NCBI GenBank assembly: GCA_963839285.1
Contig: CAWIUN010000001.1
Location: 1 to 64,000 of the forward strand
Reading direction: 5' to 3'
Source of the DNA: DASSSQ01 sp963839285
Lineage (GTDB): Bacteria; Actinomycetota; Thermoleophilia; Gaiellales; Gaiellaceae
DNA: 64,000 nucleotides
Shown: in pieces, positions 43,929-52,776 of the stretch
Layout: the number at the start of each line of letters is the position of its first letter
Position numbering within the stretch: position 1 is the first letter of the stretch
Program-made: the position numbers and the translations under genes
The notes under the pieces: generated by a model
The model's database searches: none
Seen by the model: the letters and a program-made list of their open reading frames with translations, nothing else
What the model was told of the DNA's origin: nothing

Positions 43929-44774
43929 GTGGACCCGATCCGGATCGAGGTGCGGCGGGGCGCCGTCGTCGAGGCGGTGCATCTCGTGCACGCGGTCGCC
44001 GTGCGCGACGGCGAGCTCGTCGCCGCGGCGGGCGACCCCGACCTCGTCTGCTACCTGCGCTCGTCGCTGAAGCCGCTGCAGGCCCTGCCGCTCGTCGAGG
44101 CCTACGACGACCTCTCGGACGAGGAGGTCGCGATCGCCGCCGCCTCGCACCGCGCGGAGCCGGCGCAGCTCGAGGCCGTGCGGACGCTGCTCGCGCGCGC
44201 CGGCGCCGCGGAGGATGACCTCGAGAACGGCGACCAGGCCGGGCGGCCGCCGGGGCGCCTGTTCCACAACTGCTCGGGCAAGCACGCCGGCATGCTCGCC
44301 GCCTGCAGGGCGAACGGCTGGGAGGCGCGCGGCTACCGGCGGCCGGAGCATCCGCTGCAGCAGCGGATCGCGGCGGAGCTCGGTGCGGCCGTCGTCGCGG
44401 TCGCCTCCGACGGCTGCGGCGTCCCGACCTTCGCGACGACGCTGCGCGACGCGGCGGCGCTGCTTCTCCGGACGCCGCCGCGGGTGCGCGCGGCGATGCG
44501 GGCGCGCCCCGAGCTCGTCGGCGGGAACGGCTCCGTCGACACCGAGCTGATGCGCTCGCTCGACGGCTGGGTCGCCAAGGGCGGGGCGGAAGGGCTGTTC
44601 TGCGCGGCCGGCCCGGACGGGCTCGGCGTCGCGCTCAAGTGCGTCGACGGCGCCTCGCGGCCGCTCGGGCCGGCGACGGCCCGGCTGCTCGCCTCGCTCG
44701 GCCACGGCCTGCCGGCGCTCGAGCGGGTGGTGCTGCGGTCGAGCCGCGGCGAGGTCGTCGGCGAGATCGCCTGA
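43929..44774 (+). CDS. L-asparaginase II family protein
   Basis: 281 residues from GTG 43929. Characteristic asparaginase_II motifs are RSSLKPLQALPLVEAY (nucleophile region SSLKP), AIAAASHRAEPAQLEAV, HNCSGKHAGMLAAC, DGCGVPTFATTLRDAA and VAKGGAEGLFCAA. It hydrolyses asparagine to aspartate and ammonia; the family is a distinct fold related to serine beta-lactamases. It stands alone between divergent Fpg and convergent sensor genes. Confidence 0.9.
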   Translation: MDPIRIEVRRGAVVEAVHLVHAVAVRDGELVAAAGDPDLVCYLRSSLKPLQALPLVEAYDDLSDEEVAIAAASHRAEPAQLEAVRTLLARAGAAEDDLENGDQAGRPPGRLFHNCSGKHAGMLAACRANGWEARGYRRPEHPLQQRIAAELGAAVVAVASDGCGVPTFATTLRDAAALLLRTPPRVRAAMRARPELVGGNGSVDTELMRSLDGWVAKGGAEGLFCAAGPDGLGVALKCVDGASRPLGPATARLLASLGHGLPALERVVLRSSRGEVVGEIA

Positions 44775-44789
44775 GCGGGCGGCCGCCCG

Positions 44790-47451
44790 TCAGCGCGCGA
44801 CGCGGACGGGCTCGTCCGCGTCCGACCCGTCCCCGCCGGAGCCCGCGTCGTCGGCGGCGTCGACGCGGGCGAGCACGAGCATCCCGACGGGCGTGCCGTC
44901 GTCGTCGACGATCCCGTGCGAGGTGCCGCGGAACCGCACCCAGTGCCCGTCGCGGTGCCGCACCCGCGCGCTCGACGGCATCGGGCCGTCGCCGAGCACG
45001 CTCGCGCGCAGCCGCTCGGACGTCGCCTCGACGTCGTCCGGGTGGACGACGTCCTGGAACGGCCTGCCCTGGAGCTCCTCCGGGCTCCAGCCGAGCAGCC
45101 GCTGCGTCGCCGGGGAGGTGTGGACGACGCTGCCGTCGAGGCCGAGCAGCGTGATCGAGTCGGTCGAGTTCTCGACCACGAGCCGATAGAGCAGCTCGCT
45201 GCGCTTCAGCGCCTCGTCGGACTCGTGCTGCTCGCTGACGTCGACGAGGAAGCCCTGCAGGAAGAGCGGCCGGTACTCCTCGTCCCGGACCGCGACGGTC
45301 TCGTCCCGCACCCAGACGACCCGCCGGTCCTTGCCGACGAGGCGGTACTCGGAGCGGAAGGTGTCGGCGGTCGTGTGCGTGCGCTCGACCTCGGCCAGGA
45401 CGCGCTCCCGGTCGTCCGGGTGGACGCGCTCCTCGAAGAAGCCGGGCACGAGCCACTCCTCGGGCAGGTAGCCGAGCATCTGCTCGATCTGCGGGCTGAT
45501 CCACGTCGTGCGCACGGGCAGGCCGAGCTCGTTGACGTAGGTGGCGATCGGCAGCCGCTCGACCAGCGTCCTGAACTTGGCCACCGTCTCGCGCAGCTGC
45601 TCCTGCTGCGCCTTGCGGCGGGTGATGTCGCGGAGGCAGGCGGTGAAGAGCGGCGGCCCGTCGACGCCGACGCGGCTGAGCACGAGCTCGGCCGAGAAGG
45701 GGCGGTCGTCCGAGCGGAGCGCCTCGATCTCGAGCCGCGCCCCGAGCAGCGGTCCGGCGCCGGTGCGCAGCGTCTCGGCGAGCCCCGCCTGGGCCGCGCG
45801 CGGGATCGTGACGTCGAGGAAGCTACGGCCGAGCACCTCGCCGCTCGTCCAGCCGAAGGTCTCCTCGGCGGACGGGTTGAACTCGACGATCCGGCCCTCG
45901 TGGTCGATCGTGATCACGCAGTCGAGCGCCGCCTCCAGCACCGCTGCGGTCCGCGCCTCGCTCGCGACGAGGGCGCGCTCGGCCCGCCGCCGCTCGCTCA
46001 CGTCCGCCATCAGCGACATGACGCCCACGACCTCGCCGCTCTCGTCGTGCAGCGGCGCGGTCGAGAGCTCGATCTCGATCGTCCGGCCGTCCCGGCGGCG
46101 GCGCTCGAGCACCATGCCGCTGAACGAGTCCCCGCCGAGCACCCGCGCCAGGTTCGCCTCGAACTCCGGCAGCTTCTCCGGCGGCACGATCGGCAGCCGC
46201 TCGCCGAGCACCTCCGCCTCCCGCCAGCCGAAGATCCGCTCGGCGGCCGGGTTCCAGCTGCGGGTCCGCCCCTCGCCGGTCGATGTCGACGATCGCGAGC
46301 GGCGAGGCGTCGATCAGCGACTGCCGCCGCTCGACGACGTCCTGCAGCGCCGCGATCTGGTCCGCCGACTCGAGCGCGGCGGCGGCCTGGTTCGCGAACG
46401 CGCGCAGCGTCTGCAGCCGCTCGCGGGTCGGCAGCAGGCGGTCGCGCGGCTCGTCGACCCAGACGAAGCCGACGACCTTTCCGTGCAGGTCCTGGAGCGG
46501 CACGAACAGCCAGTGGTCGGACCAGGCGTGCGGGCCGCGGCCGTTGCCGCGGGAGACGTAGTGCTCCCGCTCGTCCGGCAGGCGCGCGTGCGCCTCGTGG
46601 TCGGGGATCAGGTAGCAGCCCTCCTGCTCGAACTCCGGCTGCAGCAGGAGCTCGAGCTCGGTCGAGCTGAGCGGCGGCCCGGCGCCTCCCTCGAGCCCCT
46701 GTGCGGCGCGGATCGCGTAGACGTCGTGCTCCGGGTCGAAGAGCTCGACGCTGCACTTGCCGAAGTCGAGCGCCGAGGTGATCGCCTCGCAGACCGCGCG
46801 GAGGATCTCGTCGATCGAGCGGTGCCGGCGGAGGCTCGTCGAGATCTCGAGCAGCCGCTCCAGCGAGTCGCGGTGCCGGCTCGCCTGCGCCGCCTCCTGC
46901 GCCGACTGGATCGCGAAGGCCGCGTGGCCGGCGACCGCGACGAGCACGTCGAGCTCGTCGTCGCCCGGACGGCGGCCCGTGCCGGGCTCGTCGACCGAGA
47001 GGATGCCGAGCAGCCGGTCGTCGGCGTCGCGCATCGGCACGAGCAGCGCGTCCTCCGGGTGCCAGGCCCCCGCGTCCGGCTTCGCCTCGAGCTCGGGGAC
47101 GTAGGTCGCGATCCGCTCCTGCGACCAGTCGAACTCCTCGTGCGGGATCAGGTAGGCGCCGCGCCGCTCGAAGCGCTCGTCGAGCAGCGGCTCCCAGACG
47201 TCCCGCTCGCGCGTCTCGCCGAGCAGCAGGGTGCGCGCCTCCTCGGGGCCGTGCACCGCCGTCACCTGGAAGGCGTCCCAGGCGGGCCGGTAGAGGTTGA
47301 CCACGACCGTCCGGAAGTCGAGCGACTCGGCGATCGTCCGCGCCAGCTCGTCGAGCAGGGTCGGCAGGTCGCTCTCGCTCCGGACGAGCCGGATCGCGGT
47401 CAGGAGGCCGCGCAGGCGGGAGACGATCGAGGTGTCGGGGAGGTCGACCAT
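44790..47451 (-). CDS. multi-PAS/GAF sensor protein without output domain, one +1 frameshift
   Basis: About 886 residues (start ATG 47451; GTG 47463 possible). The order is two GAF domains (about 20-175 and 195-355), then four PAS/PAC units: a first one interrupted by one extra base at about 46278 (after VDIDR, before EGRTRSWNPAAERIFGW), then TIDHEGRIVEFNPSAEETFGW, ISPQIEQMLGYLPEEW, and GLDGSVVHTSPATQRLLGW. The protein ends soon after the last PAC (ARVDAADDAGSGGDGS) with no kinase, GGDEF or phosphatase domain. It would need a partner to signal. Confidence 0.8.
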
Positions 47452-47555
47452 GCGACTCTTCACGGGGCGCGGAGGGATTCCGGCCTCCCTTCGACGCGGG
47501 AACCGCTGCCGGCTGACAGCACGAGGAGCCTAGCCGATTCCGATAGGTTCGCCCG

Positions 47556-48707
47556 GTGGGCGGGAGGCTGGGATGGCGCGCCGCGGCGGGAGGCGTCGGC
47601 CTCGGTCTCTCGGCCGGGTGGAACCTGGCCAACGTCGGCGCGATCGCGGACGAGACCGCGTCCGCCTACGGCGTCTCGCTGGCGGTCGTCGGCGTCTTCA
47701 CGACGGCGCTCTTCGTCATGCACGCCGCCATGCAGATCCCGGCCGGACGGCTCACAGACCGGCTCGGCGCGCGCCGCGTCGGGCTCTTCGGCCTCGCGAT
47801 CGTCGCCGCCTGCAGCGGGGCCGCGCTCGCGGCGCCCTCGCCCGGGCTCGCGATCGCCCTGCGGACGCTGACGGGGATCGGCACCGCGGTCTGCTTCGTC
47901 GGCGGCAGCGACTACGTGCGCTCCGCCGGCGGGACGCCGTTCGCCCAGGGCGTCTTCGGCGCCGCCGGCGTCGGCGGCGGCGGGCTCGCGCTCGCGATCG
48001 TGCCGCAGCTCGAGCCGTCGCTCGGCTGGCGCGCGGCCTACGTCACCGCGCTCGCGGTCGCCGCGGCCGGGCTGGTCGTCCTCGCGCTCGGCCCACGCGA
48101 CCCGGGCCACGCCCGCCCCGCCGCGCACCCGGACGCCTCCCACCTCTGGCGCGACGCGCGGCTCTGGCGGCTCGGCAGCGTCCACGCCGCCTCGTTCGGG
48201 CTGAGCGTGCTCGTCGGCGACTGGGTCGTGACCCTGCTCGAGCGCGCGGGCGGGCTCTCGTCCGGCGTCGCGGGCGCCGTCGGCTCGCTGACGCTGCTGC
48301 TCGGGATCGTCACCCGTCCGTTCGGCGGCGCGCTGGCGCGGCGCCGGCCCGAGCGGATCGGCGTCTACGTCGCCTGGAGCCTCGCCGTCGGCGCGGTCGG
48401 CGCGGGCGTGCTCGTCGCCGCGAGGCCGCTGCCGCTCGCGCTCGCGGCCAGCGCCGTCGTCGGGCTGGCGGCGGGCATCCCCTTCGCCTACGTCTTCAGC
48501 GGCGCCGCGGCCGCCCGGCCGGACGCGCCCGCGGCCGCGATCGGCTTCGTCAACATGCTGCCCGCGACCGCGATCCTGGTCGGCAACCCCCTGGTCGGGC
48601 TCGGCTTCTCGGCTCCGGGTCACGGCAGGGTCGGCTTCGCGGTGGTCGCCATCGTCTGGCTGCTCTCCGTCGCCGCGGTGCCTAGTAGGCGACCGCGTCG
48701 CCGGTGA
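47556..48707 (+). CDS. MFS transporter
   Basis: 383 residues from GTG 47556 with about 12 helices. The MFS motif is GRLTDRLGARRVGLFG between TM2 and TM3, with a weaker repeat in the second half (RPFGGALARRRPERIG). The GXXGXXTGXG-like G(T)DYVRSAGG is nitrate/CP-type. It resembles the CynX/NNP-type transporters; substrate unknown. The last 26 bases overlap the convergent pilB-like gene. Confidence 0.85.
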   Translation: MGGRLGWRAAAGGVGLGLSAGWNLANVGAIADETASAYGVSLAVVGVFTTALFVMHAAMQIPAGRLTDRLGARRVGLFGLAIVAACSGAALAAPSPGLAIALRTLTGIGTAVCFVGGSDYVRSAGGTPFAQGVFGAAGVGGGGLALAIVPQLEPSLGWRAAYVTALAVAAAGLVVLALGPRDPGHARPAAHPDASHLWRDARLWRLGSVHAASFGLSVLVGDWVVTLLERAGGLSSGVAGAVGSLTLLLGIVTRPFGGALARRRPERIGVYVAWSLAVGAVGAGVLVAARPLPLALAASAVVGLAAGIPFAYVFSGAAAARPDAPAAAIGFVNMLPATAILVGNPLVGLGFSAPGHGRVGFAVVAIVWLLSVAAVPSRRPRRR

Positions 48708-50376
48708 CCCGCCGGACCTCGTCGAGGGACGTGACGCCGGCGATCGCCTGACGGAGGCCGTCCTCGCGCAGCGTCCGCATGCCCTGCTCGCGCGCCGACT
48801 CGAAGATCTCCTCGGTCGTGCCCTCGACGAGCACCTTGCCGAGGCCGTGGATCGGCATCACCTCGTAGAGCGCGACCCGGCCGCCGTAGCCGGTGTCGCC
48901 GCACTGGAGGCAGCCGTTGCCGCGGTAGAGGGTCGGCAGCGTGCCGACGTTGATCAGCCCGGCACGGGAGAGCTCGTCGTCGGAGGGCTGGTACTGCTCG
49001 CGGCAGTGGATGCAGAGCCGCCGCGCCAGCCGCTGCGAGACGATGCAGTTGATCGCGCCGGGGAGCAGGTCGCCGTCGACGCCGAGGTTGCGCAGCCGGG
49101 CGACCGCGCCGGCGGCGTCGTTCGTGTGCAGCGTCGTCAGCACCAGGTGGCCGGTCAGCGCCGCCTGGATCGCGGTCTTCGCCGTCTCCTCGTCGCGGAT
49201 CTCGCCGACGAGGATCACCTCGGGGTCGGAGCGGAGGATCGTCCGCAGGCCGCGCGCGAAGCTGAGGTCGATCTTCGCGTGCACCTCCATCTGGTTGATG
49301 CCGGGCAGCTGGTACTCGACCGGGTCCTCGATCGTCGCGATCGAGCGGGAGGGCTCGTTCAGCGTCTCGAGCGCCGCGTAGAGCGTCGTCGTCTTGCCCG
49401 AGCCGGTCGGGCCGCACGTGACGACCGCGCCGTGCGGTTGGTGGATCGCCCGCTGGAAGACGGCCTCGTGCTCGGCGCTCATGCCGAGGTCCGGGAGCGT
49501 CAGCCGCACCGAGTGCTGCAGCACGCGCAGGACGACGTGCTCGCCGTGCTTGGTCGGCAGCACCGCCACGCGCACGTCGACGGGCTGCCCGCCCATCAGC
49601 AGCGAGAAGGAGCCGTCCTGGGGCATCCGCTTCTCGGCGATGTCGAGGTTCGCCATCACCTTCAGGCGCGCCGCGACCGCCTGCTGCATCCGCCGCTCGA
49701 TCGGCTCGACCACGCGCAGGACGCCGTCGATCCGCTCGCGCACGATCACCTCGCGCGGCTGCGGGTCGAGATGGATGTCGGAGGCGCCGTCGTTGATCGC
49801 CCGCCCGAGCAGCGCGTTGACGAGGTCGACGGTGGCGCTGCCCTCGGCGACCGCGACGAGATCGGGCTCCTCCTCGAGCTCGCGGTCCTCGGTCACCTCG
49901 ATCGAGAGGCGGTAGGTGCGGCCGATCGTGTTCCGGATCGCGGCGGCGTCCGCGACCGCGAGGCTGACGCCGACGCCGATCGCGAGCCGGAGCTCGTCGG
50001 CGGTGCGCAGGTTGGTCGGGTCGGCGATCGCGACCTGGACCGTGCCCGGGTCGAGGAAGCGGACGGGGAGCACCTCGTGGGTGCGCGCGAAGCTGTCCTG
50101 GACGAGCCGGGCCGCGCCCGGGTCGACCTCGACGCGGGCGAGGTCGACGAACTCGATGCCGTACTGCTGCGCCAGCGCCTCGGCGACCGCGCGGGAGCTC
50201 GTCCAGCCGCGCTCGACGAGCAGCTCGCCGAGCCGCCTGCCGCTCGCCTGCTGCGCCGCGACCGCCTCGTCGACGCGCTCCTGCGTGACCGCGCCGGCCC
50301 GCACGAGCAGCTCGCCGATGCGGAGCGCGCCCGCGGGCTCGCTGCTCGCCGCAGCCGTGAAGGCAGCCGTCTCCAT
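48682..50376 (-). CDS. GspE/PilB-family type II secretion/type IV pilus ATPase
   Basis: 564 residues. An N-terminal MshEN (T2SSE-N) domain (about 17-165, IGELLVRAGAVTQERVDEAV) is followed by the ATPase: Walker A GPTGSGKTTTLYAAL at about 320, Asp box IEDPVEYQLPG, Walker B VILVGEIRDEETA, His box TGHLVLTTLHTND, and a zinc-binding tetracysteine (CIHCREQ, CLQCGDTG). It powers pseudopilus or pilus assembly. No pilin, PilC or PilT gene lies in the adjacent sequence, so the rest is elsewhere. Confidence 0.93.
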   Translation of the reverse strand: METAAFTAAASSEPAGALRIGELLVRAGAVTQERVDEAVAAQQASGRRLGELLVERGWTSSRAVAEALAQQYGIEFVDLARVEVDPGAARLVQDSFARTHEVLPVRFLDPGTVQVAIADPTNLRTADELRLAIGVGVSLAVADAAAIRNTIGRTYRLSIEVTEDRELEEEPDLVAVAEGSATVDLVNALLGRAINDGASDIHLDPQPREVIVRERIDGVLRVVEPIERRMQQAVAARLKVMANLDIAEKRMPQDGSFSLLMGGQPVDVRVAVLPTKHGEHVVLRVLQHSVRLTLPDLGMSAEHEAVFQRAIHQPHGAVVTCGPTGSGKTTTLYAALETLNEPSRSIATIEDPVEYQLPGINQMEVHAKIDLSFARGLRTILRSDPEVILVGEIRDEETAKTAIQAALTGHLVLTTLHTNDAAGAVARLRNLGVDGDLLPGAINCIVSQRLARRLCIHCREQYQPSDDELSRAGLINVGTLPTLYRGNGCLQCGDTGYGGRVALYEVMPIHGLGKVLVEGTTEEIFESAREQGMRTLREDGLRQAIAGVTSLDEVRRVTGDAVAY

Positions 50377-50433
50377 GGGAGCCCTATCGGCTCACGATCC
50401 GACGAGGTTGAGGCCCGATGTCAGACTGGAGCC

Positions 50434-52203
50434 GTGCGCCTCGGAACCTGCGTCTTCCTCGCCGGCGCCGGCACCCTCGCGGCCGAGATCGGCGCCTCGC
50501 GCCTGCTGGCGCCGTACTTCGGCTCCTCCACCGTCGTCTGGGCGAACATCATCGGCCTGATCCTCGTCTACCTCTCCGCCGGCTACTGGCTCGGCGGCCG
50601 GCTCGCCGACCGGCACCCGTCGGCGGCGGTGCTGGCGCGGATCCTCGTCCTCGCGGCCCTCTTCGTCGCCGCGACGCCGTTCGCGGCGCGGCCGCTCCTG
50701 CGGCTGGCGCTGCACGGCTTCGACGCCGTCTCCGCCGGCACCGTCGCCGGCTCCTTCGTCGCCGCCCTGCTCCTCTTCGCCGTGCCGGTGACGCTGCTCG
50801 GGATGGTCTCGCCGTTCGCGATCCGGCTCGCCGTCACGGACGTCGCCTCGGCCGGGACGGTCGCCGGGCGGCTCTACGCGCTCTCGACGGCGGGCTCGAT
50901 CGTCGGCACCTTCGCCGCCGCCCTCGTCGCGATCCCGCTCGCCGGCACGCAGCGCACCTTCGTCGGCACCGCCGCGCTGCTGGCGCTCGCGGCCGGGGCG
51001 CTGCAGCCGCGGCGCTGGCTCGTCGTCGCCTTCGGGCTCGGCGCGCTGCTCGCCGTCCCGGCCGGCACGGTCAGGGCCCAGAGCGGCGTCCTCTTCGAGG
51101 CCGAGTCGCGCTACCAGTTCGTGCAGGTGCGGGAGCGCGCCGACGGGTCGCGGATCCTGCAGCTGAACGAGGGCGTCGCGATCCACTCGGTCTGGCGGCG
51201 CGACACGGTCCTGACCGGCGGCTACTGGGACCTCTTCGACGTGCTGCCGCCGCTGCTCGGCCGGCCGGCGCGGACGATGCTCGTGATCGGCGACGCCGGC
51301 GGCACGATCCCGCGCGCCTACGGCCGCCTCTACCCGGGCGTCGCGATCGACGGCGTCGAGATCGACCCGACCGTGACCGAGGCCGGGCGGCGCTACCTCG
51401 GCCTCGGCGACAACCCGAGGCTGCGGACGATCACCGCCGACGGCCGCCCCTACCTGGAGACGACCTCGCGCCGCTACGACATCGTCGTCGTCGACGCCTA
51501 CCGGCAGCCGTACGTGCCCTTCTACCTGACGACGAAGGAGTTCTTCCGGCTCGTCCGGGAGCACCTGCGGCCGGGCGGGATCGTCGCCCTCAACGTCGCC
51601 GCGACGCCGCGCGACCGGCGGCTGACGCGGGCGCTCGCCGCGAGCCTGCTCGCCGGCGGCTTCGACCAGGCGTGGACGTGGCCCGCGCTCCGCTACAACG
51701 ACCTGCTGCTCGGCCTGCGGCGTCCCCTCGAGCGGGCGACGCTCGTGCGGCGTGCGCGCGCCGTTCCGGCGCCCGTCCGCCCGCTGCTGCCGCTGCTCGC
51801 CGCCGAGCTCGCCCCGGCGCGGCCCGCGGACGAGCCGCTGACCGACGACCGCGCCCCGGTCGAGTGGCTGACCGACGCGATGATCTACGGGCAGATCCTG
51901 CGCGGCGAGCCGCTCGACGAGCGCCTCGCTGCCGACCGCGCCCTGACGGCGGGGCCGGCCCGCACGCGGGCCGGCCCCGCCCGGTACTCGTCTAGACGGC
52001 GGCGAGCTCCTGCTCGGCGCGCAGCCAGTTGTCGAGCTCCGGCACGCCGGACTCGAGCGAGAGGTAGTAGGCGCGCTCTGCGATCTGCTCGTGCGAGATG
52101 CTCGGCTTCCGCGCGCGGCGTGCGGCGGGCTTCCGGGCGGCCGTCTTCTCGGTGCTCTGCTTCCTGGTCGCCACGAGGCCTGCACCGCCTTTCGTGCGGA
52201 TGA
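50434..52203 (+). CDS. membrane spermidine-synthase-like (fused MFS/SAM) protein; true stop probably near 51946
   Basis: GTG start at 50434. The first ~215 residues form seven or eight membrane helices (FLAGAGTLAAEIGASRLLAPYFG, NIIGLILVYLSAGYWLGG). The rest is a spermidine-synthase-like Rossmann domain: MLVIGDAGGTIPRAYGRLYP, GVEIDPTVTEAGRRYLGL, DIVVVDAYRQPYVPFYLTTKEFFRLV. Recognisable sequence ends at APVEWLTDAMIYGQILRGEPLD. The frame as written runs on to 52203, through a strong terminator hairpin and antisense to another gene. A +1 base between 51880 and 51943 would give the expected stop TGA 51944-51946 (about 504 residues). Confidence 0.8.
   Translation: MRLGTCVFLAGAGTLAAEIGASRLLAPYFGSSTVVWANIIGLILVYLSAGYWLGGRLADRHPSAAVLARILVLAALFVAATPFAARPLLRLALHGFDAVSAGTVAGSFVAALLLFAVPVTLLGMVSPFAIRLAVTDVASAGTVAGRLYALSTAGSIVGTFAAALVAIPLAGTQRTFVGTAALLALAAGALQPRRWLVVAFGLGALLAVPAGTVRAQSGVLFEAESRYQFVQVRERADGSRILQLNEGVAIHSVWRRDTVLTGGYWDLFDVLPPLLGRPARTMLVIGDAGGTIPRAYGRLYPGVAIDGVEIDPTVTEAGRRYLGLGDNPRLRTITADGRPYLETTSRRYDIVVVDAYRQPYVPFYLTTKEFFRLVREHLRPGGIVALNVAATPRDRRLTRALAASLLAGGFDQAWTWPALRYNDLLLGLRRPLERATLVRRARAVPAPVRPLLPLLAAELAPARPADEPLTDDRAPVEWLTDAMIYGQILRGEPLDERLAADRALTAGPARTRAGPARYSSRRRRAPARRAASCRAPARRTRARGSRRALRSARARCSASARGVRRASGRPSSRCSASWSPRGLHRLSCG
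51951..51978. terminator. strong GC-rich hairpin, bidirectional terminator candidate
   Basis: GGGGCCGGCCCGC (51951-51963) is perfectly complementary to 51966-51978, a 13-bp stem. It lies 14 bases downstream of the minus-strand DUF2934 gene and just after the expected end of the plus-strand spermidine-synthase-like gene, so it can serve both convergent transcripts. There is no long T-run on either side, as is common in very GC-rich genomes. Confidence 0.7.
51992..52174 (-). CDS. DUF2934-like small protein
   Basis: 60 residues from GTG 52174, preceded by AAAGG; the frame is open 69 bases further. A Lys/Arg/Ala-rich N-terminal tail (ATRKQSTEKTAARKPAARRA) leads to ISHEQIAERAYYLSLESG and PELDNWLRAEQELA, the DUF2934 motif. 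The basic tail may bind nucleic acid. The function of the domain is unknown. Confidence 0.78.
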   Translation of the reverse strand: MATRKQSTEKTAARKPAARRARKPSISHEQIAERAYYLSLESGVPELDNWLRAEQELAAV

Positions 52204-52265
52204 CGCTGACTGCGCACCCGTTCGGGCGGCCCCGGGAACTCACGCCGGCTGGCCGCAGTACGCCT

Positions 52266-52430
52266 CTAGTGGCGGAGGGTCGAGCAGTTGCCCGGCGCGT
52301 GGCGGAGGCCGCAGTGCCGGCACGGCTTGTGCAGCCGCAGCCGCAGCTGCTTCTTCCCGAGCCCGGCGTAGACCATCAGCCAGCCGACGGCGGCGACGAG
52401 GATCGTCGTCTGCGGGTCGAAAGCTCTCAT
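52266..52430 (-). CDS. small membrane protein with Cys-rich C-terminus
   Basis: 54 residues from ATG 52430. One predicted membrane helix (TILVAAVGWLMVYAGLG) is followed by a basic stretch and CRHCGLRHAPGNC, which could form a zinc knuckle or treble-clef-like site on the cytoplasmic side. It is preceded by no strong ribosome site (GAAAGC only). No family recognised. It is divergent from the small Hsp20-like gene. Confidence 0.5.
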   Translation of the reverse strand: MRAFDPQTTILVAAVGWLMVYAGLGKKQLRLRLHKPCRHCGLRHAPGNCSTLRH

Positions 52431-52456
52431 GCAGACAGTGTCCGGCGGCCGGACGG

Positions 52457-52510
52457 CCGCCACATCGGGATTCGGCCGTACCGCGCTGCGGGCTTTCGCC
52501 GATGTGGCGG
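52457..52510. promoter_or_regulatory. inverted repeat in the divergent gap before the small Hsp20-like gene
   Basis: CCGCCACATCGG (52457-52468) is the exact reverse complement of CCGATGTGGCGG (52499-52510), separated by 30 bases. It lies between two divergent small genes, 43 bases before the start at 52554. It could be a two-half-site operator or, in the RNA, a hairpin in the leader of the Hsp20-like gene. Confidence 0.45.
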
Positions 52511-52553
52511 GGAGGCCGCAGGAGGGACGCTTGCCGTCGGAAGGAGGGACGCG

Positions 52554-52745
52554 ATGGCGACACGCATCGAGTTGCGGGTCGACGAGGTCGGCGAGGAGCT
52601 CGTGATCCGGGTCGAGGCGCCGGGCCTCTTCGTCTACGACCGCCCGCACGTCGAGGCGTCGGTCGAGGACGGGGTGCTCGAGGTGCGCCTGCCCGCCGCA
52701 CGGCCGCACGTCGAGGGCTTCCACCCCGACGCGAGCGGCGTCTGA
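52554..52745 (+). CDS. very small alpha-crystallin-like (Hsp20-like) protein
   Basis: 63 residues from ATG 52554; an AAGGAGG site at 52541-52547 decides this start over longer frames. The sequence ELVIRVEAPGLFVYDRPHVEASVEDGVLEVRLPAARP recalls the beta strands of the alpha-crystallin domain (VxxDxPG...VxxxxGxLxVxxP), but the domain is about half the normal length and lacks the C-terminal IXI motif. It may be a stand-alone fragment or a similar small beta sandwich. Expressed divergently from the 54-residue membrane protein. Confidence 0.6.
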   Translation: MATRIELRVDEVGEELVIRVEAPGLFVYDRPHVEASVEDGVLEVRLPAARPHVEGFHPDASGV

Positions 52746-52776
52746 GCCGCGGACGCGGCCGTAGGATAGGGGCGCG

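Noticed and set aside
48847..50400. Long plus-strand frame joined to the spermidine-synthase-like gene
   Set aside because: The upstream part is antisense to the pilB-like gene and has no family similarity; the GTG at 50434 starts the real protein.
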